Below are positions 7,600 to 13,482 of a stretch of DNA of 13,482 bases, in pieces (position 1 is the first letter of the stretch; the number at the start of each line of letters is the position of its first letter). The position numbers and the translations under genes were made by a program. This DNA comes from Flavobacteriales bacterium (lineage in GTDB: Bacteria; Bacteroidota; Bacteroidia; Flavobacteriales_D; Crocinitomicaceae): the NCBI GenBank assembly GCA_018665005.1, contig JABJEE010000068.1:1-13482 (forward strand). Reading direction: 5' to 3'. The notes beneath the pieces are model-generated. The model saw only the letters and a program-made list of their open reading frames with translations. It did no database searches and was not told where the DNA came from.

Positions 7600-7704
7600 T
7601 TGATCTAAGTATTATTTGTGAACAACTACAAAAGAGTAAATTAGTAAAAAATAAGATGTCAAAAAAATTAAATCTCTAATAGAAACCCATTTACTCCTCT
7701 GAAA

Positions 7705-7712
7705 CAAATATA
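7705..7712 (-). promoter_or_regulatory. Candidate -7 box for the outer-membrane gene pair
   Basis: On the minus strand the bases read TATATTTG, an exact TAnnTTTG match. A start site near 7700 would leave a leader of roughly 100 bases before the TTG start at 7599. No obvious -33 TTG is seen. It sits only 23 bases from the oppositely oriented box for mutA, so the two could share control. Confidence 0.35.
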
Positions 7713-7735
7713 GCTATCTGATAGAATCATTTATT

Positions 7736-7743
7736 TATCTTTG
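7736..7743 (+). promoter_or_regulatory. Candidate -7 box for the mutAB operon
   Basis: TATCTTTG is an exact TAnnTTTG match, 17 bases before the mutA ATG, implying a very short leader. The 161-base divergent region contains no cobalamin-riboswitch-like structure that I can see. The -33 element is not clear. Confidence 0.5.
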
Positions 7744-7760
7744 AACTATTACCATCGAAT

Positions 7761-9002
7761 ATGAAAATTGATTTAACAAAATTTGAAATACCGAACATTG
7801 ATTCTTGGAGAAATCAAGTTTTAAAAGAGGTCAAAGATGAAAATGCCTTGGCATATAAAAATGAGATAGAAAATATTGATATTGATATCTCTGCTAAAAA
7901 TAACAATCAACCTTCACATGCTTCCTTTAATTCTAAAAAAGATTGGGATATTTTATCATCATTTGTGATTTATGACTCTTTAGAAAGTAACGCATCAATC
8001 CTTAAATGTCTTGAGCATGGCGCAAATCACATTTACATTGATTTGAATCGCATTATTCCAAAATGGGGAATCCTATTTAAAGATGTTTTAATTGACATTC
8101 TTCATATTACAATCTCATTTCACAATAAACAACAAATTGATTCTTTTAAAGCATTTTTAAAAAAAGAGCATGAGGCTAATTTCACGATCTGTATTGATCC
8201 TTTTGATCTGGAACCCGTTGACGCCTTTTTGGAAACGTCTGTATCATTTAGTATTGATGGATTTTCCGTTGAGCAAATTGGAGCCTCCACAAACCAACAA
8301 CTTAGCTTAATACTATTGTGTGGTGACTGGGTTCTTCAAAAATGTAAAAACCCCAATCGAATTAAATTTCAAATAGGTGTAGGAAGTGATTTCCTCATTG
8401 AAGTTTCAAAAACTCGTGCACTCAAATGGTTATGGCAACATATACTATCCAAGAATAATTATGTTCAAAAAGATTTATATATACTCGGCATAACGGGTTG
8501 GACAAATAAATCTATTAAGGATCCTCACATGAATTTATTAAGGCAAACTACAGAGGGTTTATCAGCCATATGCGGAGGAGTATCAGGATTGCTTATTCAT
8601 AGTGCTGGTGAATTAACCAAAAATGGGAGCAAGTGGTTTGATAGACGAATGTCCTTGAACATATCGCACATACTAAAAGAAGAATCATTTCTATCCAAAG
8701 TTTCTGACCCTCTTAATGGGGCTTATGTCGTCGAAATGCTGACCCATCAAATCATTCACAATTCTTGGGACACTTTTTTGGATTTGCAGGAGAATACGCT
8801 CGAAGAAATCAAAACAACATACACAGCGAATATTAAAATGATAAGAGATTTGAGGATCAATAACTTTTTAAATGGCGAAAAACAACTTTTAGGAATTAAT
8901 ATCTTTAAGCATAAAACGGATTCAAGCGAGGAAGAATGGGAATTGACACCATCTTATCTAAACTTTAGCTACCTCATTTATGAAAACCTTCAGGAAAAAT
9001 GA
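7761..9002 (+). CDS. mutA: Methylmalonyl-CoA mutase small (beta) subunit
   Basis: This 413-residue protein is the non-catalytic partner of MutB; the heterodimer interconverts methylmalonyl-CoA and succinyl-CoA. Family features are NLLRQTTEGLSAICGG starting at Asn258, RMSLNISHILKEES near 296-309 and DPLNGAYVVE shortly after, corresponding to conserved barrel segments of mutase subunits. It stops soon after the barrel and lacks the C-terminal B12-like domain carried by the longer actinobacterial MutA (about 600 residues or more). From memory, short forms are usual in Flavobacteria. No DxHxxG motif is present, as expected for this subunit. The start ATG follows a TAnnTTTG box. Its TGA overlaps the mutB ATG (ATGA at 8999-9002), so the subunits are probably translationally coupled at equal dose. 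Confidence 0.93.
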   Translation: MKIDLTKFEIPNIDSWRNQVLKEVKDENALAYKNEIENIDIDISAKNNNQPSHASFNSKKDWDILSSFVIYDSLESNASILKCLEHGANHIYIDLNRIIPKWGILFKDVLIDILHITISFHNKQQIDSFKAFLKKEHEANFTICIDPFDLEPVDAFLETSVSFSIDGFSVEQIGASTNQQLSLILLCGDWVLQKCKNPNRIKFQIGVGSDFLIEVSKTRALKWLWQHILSKNNYVQKDLYILGITGWTNKSIKDPHMNLLRQTTEGLSAICGGVSGLLIHSAGELTKNGSKWFDRRMSLNISHILKEESFLSKVSDPLNGAYVVEMLTHQIIHNSWDTFLDLQENTLEEIKTTYTANIKMIRDLRINNFLNGEKQLLGINIFKHKTDSSEEEWELTPSYLNFSYLIYENLQEK

Positions 9003-11134
9003 GTAAGATTTCAAGATATACCAAATTAGAAGATACTGATTTCAAGATCAGTAATGAAGAACGAAGTAAAGAAACATTTACCACGGCCGAAAACATCCCA
9101 TTTAAAACTTCATACAATAGCAATGATCTATCCAATGTTGAGCATCACCAGTTTTTACCTGGCACCCCCCCTTATCTAGGAGGACCGTATGCATCGATGT
9201 ACAAAAGTCGTCCATGGACCATACGCCAATATGCTGGATTTTCTACTGCAGAGGAATCAAATGCATTTTATAGACGTAATTTAAAAGAGGGACAAAAAGG
9301 ATTGTCAGTTGCTTTTGATCTTGCCACCCATCGAGGATATGATTCAGACCATGAACGTGTTCAAGGAGACGTTGGTAAAGCAGGTGTAGCAATAGATAGT
9401 ATTGAAGATATGAAGACGTTATTCGATAAAATACCGTTGGATGAAATGTCTGTTTCAATGACCATGAATGGAGCAGTTCTACCGATTATGGCTTTTTACA
9501 TTGCATCTGCTAAAGAACAAAACGTTGATTTGACGAAACTTAAAGGAACAATTCAAAATGATATCCTAAAAGAATTCATGGTTCGAAATACATATATCTA
9601 TCCACCTGGTCCATCGATGAATATTATTTCAGACATTTTCGAATACACATCTCAAAACATGCCGAAATTTAATTCAATATCCATTTCTGGATATCACATG
9701 CATGAAGCTGGAGCTACTGCTTCTATTGAATTGGCTTACACTCTTGCCGATGGATTAGAATATGTAAGAACTGGACTAAAAGCAGGTCTTAAAATTGATG
9801 AATTTGCTCCTCGGCTCAGTTTTTTCTGGGCGATTGGGATGAATTATCACATGGAAATTGCCAAACTGAGAGCAGGGAGAATCATTTGGGCTTCGCTTCT
9901 GAAACAGTTTTCGCCTGAAAATAAAAAATCATTATCCTTAAGAACCCATTGCCAAACTTCAGGATGGTCATTAACTGAACAAGATCCATTCAATAATGTA
10001 GCTAGAACATGTATCGAAGCACTTGCGGCAGCTTTTGGAGGTACACAATCCTTGCACACTAACGCACTCGATGAGGCCATTGCTCTTCCTACTGATTTTT
10101 CTGCTCGAATTGCACGGAACACTCAGATTTACCTTCAAAAAGAAATTGGAATTACTTCTTATATCGACCCTTATCACAATAGTTTTTTCATTGAAAAACT
10201 GACACAAGACCTTATCGAAAAAGCAAATAAACTGATAAATGAAGTAGAAGATTTAGGAGGAATGTCTAAGGCTATAGAAACCGGAATTCCGAAACTTCGA
10301 ATCGAGGAGGCCGCTGCTAGAAAACAAGCGCGAATAGATTCAGGAAAAGATAATATTATAGGTTTAAACTTATTTAAAAGCGATGAAGATATTCATCTGG
10401 ATACATTAGATGTAGACAATAACAAAGTAAGGGATTCACAGCTGCTGAAATTAAAAAACATAAAAGAAAACAGGGATGACAGACAAGTAGTCGAATTACT
10501 GAATGAGCTAGAACGCTGTGCTAAAACAGGAAACGGTAATCTTTTAGAAATCAGTATTCGATGTGCCGAAGCCAGATGCACCTTAGGTGAAATCTCATCT
10601 GCTCTTGAAAAAGTTTATAATCGATATACAGCCAAAATTAAATCAATTAGTGGTGTATATTCAAATGAAGCTAAAATGGATAAAGACTTTATTGAATCAA
10701 AAAAGCTGATAGAAAGTTTTTCGGCTTTAGAAGGTCGTAGACCTCGTATTATGATTGCAAAGATGGGACAAGATGGACACGATCGCGGTGCAAAAATCAT
10801 CTCTAGTTCATTTGCCGATATAGGATTTGATGTTGATATTGGTCCCCTATTCCAAACACCAAATGAAGTTGCCACACAGGCCATTGAAAATGACGTTCAT
10901 GTTCTAGGTGTCTCTTCTTTAGCTGCAGGCCATAAAACACTTGTGCCCGCCGTAATAGATGAGTTAAGGCAAATGAATCGAAGCGATATAATGGTTGTGG
11001 TTGGGGGAGTAATACCACAAAAAGACTATAAGTATTTATATGACGTAGGTGTATTCGGCATATATGGTCCTGGTACAAAAATCTCATTGGCAGCACAAGA
11101 AATTTTGAAGCTCTTGATACAAAGTCACAAATAA
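8999..11134 (+). CDS. mutB: Methylmalonyl-CoA mutase large (alpha) catalytic subunit
   Basis: This 711-residue adenosylcobalamin enzyme converts (R)-methylmalonyl-CoA to succinyl-CoA, feeding propionate, valine, isoleucine and odd-chain carbon into the TCA cycle, or running in reverse towards propionate. The substrate barrel has RPWTIRQYAGFSTAEESN with the active-site Tyr78 (equivalent to Tyr89 of the Propionibacterium enzyme) and GYHMHEAGATA with His233 (equivalent to His244). The C-terminal cobalamin domain begins near RPRIMIAKMGQDGHDRG, where D592-G-H594-D-R-G597 is the DxHxxG motif and His594 the lower cobalt ligand. It continues with VGVSSLAAGH-type and VVVGGVIP segments and IYGPGT near the end. 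Length and motifs are complete. The GTPase chaperone (MeaB/ArgK) and epimerase genes usually needed are not in this window. Confidence 0.98.
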   Translation: MSKISRYTKLEDTDFKISNEERSKETFTTAENIPFKTSYNSNDLSNVEHHQFLPGTPPYLGGPYASMYKSRPWTIRQYAGFSTAEESNAFYRRNLKEGQKGLSVAFDLATHRGYDSDHERVQGDVGKAGVAIDSIEDMKTLFDKIPLDEMSVSMTMNGAVLPIMAFYIASAKEQNVDLTKLKGTIQNDILKEFMVRNTYIYPPGPSMNIISDIFEYTSQNMPKFNSISISGYHMHEAGATASIELAYTLADGLEYVRTGLKAGLKIDEFAPRLSFFWAIGMNYHMEIAKLRAGRIIWASLLKQFSPENKKSLSLRTHCQTSGWSLTEQDPFNNVARTCIEALAAAFGGTQSLHTNALDEAIALPTDFSARIARNTQIYLQKEIGITSYIDPYHNSFFIEKLTQDLIEKANKLINEVEDLGGMSKAIETGIPKLRIEEAAARKQARIDSGKDNIIGLNLFKSDEDIHLDTLDVDNNKVRDSQLLKLKNIKENRDDRQVVELLNELERCAKTGNGNLLEISIRCAEARCTLGEISSALEKVYNRYTAKIKSISGVYSNEAKMDKDFIESKKLIESFSALEGRRPRIMIAKMGQDGHDRGAKIISSSFADIGFDVDIGPLFQTPNEVATQAIENDVHVLGVSSLAAGHKTLVPAVIDELRQMNRSDIMVVVGGVIPQKDYKYLYDVGVFGIYGPGTKISLAAQEILKLLIQSHK

Positions 11135-11184
11135 ACTTGTAAATTCGGCACAATAATTGACTGCTATAATTCTAAAATAAAAAA

Positions 11185-12342
11185 ATGAAATGTCTTGCCC
11201 TTTTTATTGCTCTTGCACTGCAATTGTTGTTTTCTTCAAAAATTAATGCTCAAAAACCAAACCCTGAATTATCATACATCCAATCTGAAAAGTTAATATT
11301 TTTAGACAACGAGTCAGGAACTTCAAATTCCGTTACGTTTAAATCGGTATTCAAATCCGATGGAGCAAAAGAACCGAGTACAACTTGGGAATTTTCTGGT
11401 GTAGCTGGAAAAGATTGGAAAATTATTAAAGGAAGCTTGGAAAGTGAAGAGGTAGAACTTGAGTTTAAAAAGGTTGGGATTTATTCTTTTACGCTTAATA
11501 CCATATATCAATACACGGTGTCTGGTGAAGAGGAACCTGAAGAAGATGAAAGAAGTATAGAAAAAGAAAATATTCTCACCGTAACAAAAAATCTAGATGA
11601 GCTAACGCAAATTTATGCAGATAAAGATTATTTAAAGCTGGTAAAAAAGGCAGATGTATATTTAGTAAAACCAGAATATGCTGAAGATCCTACTCCGAAC
11701 ATCTTTTCAGCAAAAGGATTTTATGGCGTTTATCTAGACGAATCACATGAAAAAATTGGTTTGGGTGACAGACAAGCAGCTTTAGAAAATGCAATTGAAT
11801 GTACATCAGCGGCAATTGAGCTAGATATAAATGGAATCTTTAATGTAAGTATTCATAAAATTTGGCTAAATGAATTACAAAACAAATTGTTCGAAGATGA
11901 AATCGTTCCTAATCTCGAAAGTGAAGATGGGTACTACATTCCATATAATGGTACGGATAAAGAAATAAAACAAGAAAATAATAGTCTTTCAATTGAAGGT
12001 TGCGAAGTTTACCGATCAATAACTAAATATCCGATTACTATAAGTTTAATGGAGGCCGCTTTTCGTTATGATGCACGAGATTCTAAAACTGCAAATGCAA
12101 TATGGAAAAAAGCAATCCCTGACCTGGAATTGCTTAATAATGAAGATTTCGAAAACATGACTGAAACGGACCTATCGATTCTTAAATATGGTGCAATGTT
12201 AAGTGCTGTTAAGCTTACTGAAATCTCATCTTCGAATTCTCAGGCATGTCAAATCTTGAACAGCTTAAAAAAATCATTTGAATACGACCGAACATTTAAT
12301 GCTTTCCTGAAGACCAAATACAACAACTGCATTGAGGAATAA
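11185..12342 (+). CDS. Secreted protein of unknown function with possible Ig-like and helical domains
   Basis: This encodes 385 residues. A signal peptide (residues 1-22, ending I-N-A before Gln23) directs export; Cys3 is too early for a lipobox. The region at about 25-110 is strand-rich (LIFLDNESGTSNSVTFKSVF, then WEFSG, then KKVGIYSFTLN) and has the rhythm of a PKD or Ig-like fold. An acidic linker (about 112-128, mostly E and D) follows. From about 135 to 385 the sequence looks helical, with repeat-like stretches such as AALENAIECTSAAIELDING that recall TPR-like helices. I do not recognise the family. It starts 50 bases after mutB with no terminator between, so it may be co-transcribed. 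The nearest downstream gene is ftsB-like. A cell-envelope role is a guess from secretion and context. Confidence 0.78.
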   Translation: MKCLALFIALALQLLFSSKINAQKPNPELSYIQSEKLIFLDNESGTSNSVTFKSVFKSDGAKEPSTTWEFSGVAGKDWKIIKGSLESEEVELEFKKVGIYSFTLNTIYQYTVSGEEEPEEDERSIEKENILTVTKNLDELTQIYADKDYLKLVKKADVYLVKPEYAEDPTPNIFSAKGFYGVYLDESHEKIGLGDRQAALENAIECTSAAIELDINGIFNVSIHKIWLNELQNKLFEDEIVPNLESEDGYYIPYNGTDKEIKQENNSLSIEGCEVYRSITKYPITISLMEAAFRYDARDSKTANAIWKKAIPDLELLNNEDFENMTETDLSILKYGAMLSAVKLTEISSSNSQACQILNSLKKSFEYDRTFNAFLKTKYNNCIEE

Positions 12343-12350
12343 TCAACAAT

Positions 12351-12369
12351 GATTATTTAATAATCTTTT
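12351..12369 (+). terminator. Weak AT-rich hairpin after the secreted protein gene
   Basis: GATTATTTAATAATC (12351-12365) is a perfect inverted repeat followed by TTTT, eight bases after the stop. The stem has only two G-C pairs (the outer one on each arm included) and a tiny loop, so it would be a poor terminator. It may at most reduce read-through before the promoter-like box at 12402. Confidence 0.25.
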
Positions 12370-12401
12370 CCTGTTTATATAAATTGAAGCGGATTCTCTT
12401 T

Positions 12402-12409
12402 TATATTTG
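12402..12409 (+). promoter_or_regulatory. Candidate -7 box for the ftsB-like gene
   Basis: TATATTTG is an exact TAnnTTTG match ending three bases (ATT) before a GTG codon that begins the FtsB-like frame. A TTG at 12384-12386 could be the -33 element, but its 15-base spacing is shorter than usual. If real, the transcript starts at or almost at the start codon. Confidence 0.45.
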
Positions 12410-12412
12410 ATT

Positions 12413-12697
12413 GTGAAACGAGTCCTTCCCTTTATAAAGAACAAATTTATTATTACGTCTCTTGTTTTTGTGTCGTATATTTTATTTATTGATAGTCACG
12501 ATATTTTTTTTATCTCCAATCAAAAAAATAAATTAAAAGAGCTTGAGACTAGAAATAGTAAAATGAAGAAACAATTGTCTGATACCAGGAATGTTTTGGA
12601 AAATATAAAAAACTTAGATTACTTAGAAGCCTATGCGAGAGAGAAAAAGTTTTTTAAAAAAGCAGATGAGGAAATTTTCGTAATTACTTATAAATAG
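12413..12697 (+). CDS. FtsB/DivIC-type septum formation protein
   Basis: A 94-residue bitopic membrane protein. There is a short basic N-terminus in the cytoplasm (KRVLPFIKNK), one membrane segment (about residues 11-27, FIITSLVFVSYILFID), then a periplasmic coiled coil (about 35-75, rich in K, L, E and N) and the family signature LEAYAREKKFFKKADEEIFV, matching the LExxAREK...GE pattern of FtsB and DivIC. FtsB bridges FtsL and FtsQ in the divisome. No ATG lies before the membrane segment; the frame offers TTG at 12407 or GTG at 12413. I choose GTG, because the TTG is part of the TAnnTTTG box. The last 14 bases overlap the end of the convergent SpoIID gene. From memory, this family is often near mutAB in Flavobacteria. 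Confidence 0.87.
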   Translation: MKRVLPFIKNKFIITSLVFVSYILFIDSHDIFFISNQKNKLKELETRNSKMKKQLSDTRNVLENIKNLDYLEAYAREKKFFKKADEEIFVITYK

Positions 12698-13482
12698 CCT
12701 CGATTCTAAAATCTGATATTTTAGCACCAGAAAAATAGTACCTCAGTACATCCTCGTACGAAAATTGTTTTTTAATCATATTCATCGCTCCTTCTTGACA
12801 TAATCCAACCCCATGTCCAAAACCTTTTCCTTTAAAAAGAATTTTATCTCCAACTTGTTCCGTATCAAAATAGGTTGATTTTAAGCCAAAATGATTTCTG
12901 ATATCTCTTAAAGGGATTCCATAAGATGGATGGATAAAAAAAGTTTTTCTTACATCCTGTTTGAAGTTGATTATTTTATTCGCTATCTCAGGGCTATTCA
13001 CATCTAGAAAATATTTTTCTTTAAGAAATGATACGACTTTTTTTTTGGGAATATATTTCTCCCAGTTGGCTTGCCTTGTATGAATACAAAATGTATCTTT
13101 TCTGGAAAGGTATGCGGCTATATTTGCAGACCAAATTTGATCAGTCTCAGAAGATTGTCCACCACAATTGGCTGAGAAGAAAACGGGAAATCGATTGTTA
13201 TTTGAATCCAATAATATTTTTCCTATTGTTGAATCAACACCAGTTAGGATTGCATTTGACTCACCTTCATAACGGCCCAAATAGGCTTGGCAATGAACGC
13301 CGTCACATAAGTTAAACCCCTCACTATTGTGCTTATTCGAGTTATTCAAGGCATAAGTCCTGCTAATAATTGCCTGAACTTTATAATATTCAGTTTCCAA
13401 ACGTGTACCTGCCTCTGATGCCAAAACTCCTTCCAAATAATCATCAATTAATATTTCATTAATAATCTGAAAAGTTCCATCA
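12684..13482 (-). CDS. SpoIID/LytB-domain protein, 5' end beyond the window
   Basis: The frame stays open to the right edge, so the true start is outside; the codon at 13434-13436 is an internal Leu (TTG), not a start. Just upstream the translated sequence reads INEILIDDYLEGVLASEAG, the canonical SpoIID opening with the catalytic Glu in A-S-E. Further landmarks are LCDGVHCQAY (a Cys/His cluster as in zinc-binding SpoIID), SANCGGQSSE and GKGFGHGVGLCQEGAMNM, the hallmark of the family. SpoIID of Bacillus and Clostridium is a lytic transglycosylase acting on denuded peptidoglycan; LytB enhances an amidase. In a non-sporulating Bacteroidetes the likely job is peptidoglycan remodelling at the envelope or septum, which fits the adjacent divisome gene. 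About 265 codons are visible; a signal peptide, if any, is off-window. Confidence 0.93.
   Translation of the reverse strand, partial: DGTFQIINEILIDDYLEGVLASEAGTRLETEYYKVQAIISRTYALNNSNKHNSEGFNLCDGVHCQAYLGRYEGESNAILTGVDSTIGKILLDSNNNRFPVFFSANCGGQSSETDQIWSANIAAYLSRKDTFCIHTRQANWEKYIPKKKVVSFLKEKYFLDVNSPEIANKIINFKQDVRKTFFIHPSYGIPLRDIRNHFGLKSTYFDTEQVGDKILFKGKGFGHGVGLCQEGAMNMIKKQFSYEDVLRYYFSGAKISDFRIEAIYK

Noticed and set aside
7600..7760. A cobalamin riboswitch before mutA
   Set aside because: The mutA leader after the -7 box is only about 17 bases, and no B12-box-like structured sequence is visible in the region.
9243..11153. Several minus-strand open frames of 60-116 codons inside mutB
   Set aside because: They lie antisense within a fully motif-supported mutB, lack recognisable protein features and are explained by codon bias.
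13434..13436. TTG as the start of the SpoIID gene
   Set aside because: The frame continues to the window edge with canonical SpoIID sequence upstream, so the codon is an internal Leu.

Overview
The window looks like chromosomal DNA of an AT-rich Bacteroidetes bacterium, most likely of order Flavobacteriales (Crocinitomicaceae or Cryomorphaceae-like). The evidence is secreted proteins whose signal peptides end in A-Q or G-Q, several outer-membrane beta-barrel proteins, genes without Shine-Dalgarno sequences, several exact TAnnTTTG promoter boxes, and a quinone-type PyrD. The order-level placement is inferred from protein style, not from a marker gene. Every gene-free stretch is shorter than 300 bases. 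I see no rRNA, tRNA, CRISPR array, insertion sequence or phage gene.

Left part (1-7599): after the last 25 codons of a TIGR02757/DUF2400-like gene on the plus strand, everything to 7599 is on the minus strand. In transcription order it holds: an outer-membrane pair (a PorV/FadL-like barrel, then a 690-residue protein with a helix-hairpin-helix module and a probable barrel); an ECF sigma factor followed by a 61-residue tail-anchored protein; another secreted barrel protein ended by a clear intrinsic terminator; and a compact run of pyrD (pyrimidine synthesis), an HMG-CoA lyase (leucine/ketone-body catabolism) and a lipoprotein.

Right part (7761-12697): on the plus strand, divergent from the outer-membrane pair, lie mutA and mutB (the two subunits of B12-dependent methylmalonyl-CoA mutase, overlapping by four bases), an unrecognised secreted protein, and a FtsB/DivIC-type cell-division gene. 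A minus-strand SpoIID/LytB-domain gene converges on the last one and runs off the right edge.

Most of the window is housekeeping or core Bacteroidetes content, with no defence island or mobile system. The least explained parts are the helix-hairpin-helix outer-membrane pair, the ECF sigma factor with its tail-anchored partner, and the unknown protein between mutB and ftsB. Several starts need correction: pyrD, ftsB and the 313-residue barrel gene all start inside longer open frames, and the SpoIID gene has no start in this window.
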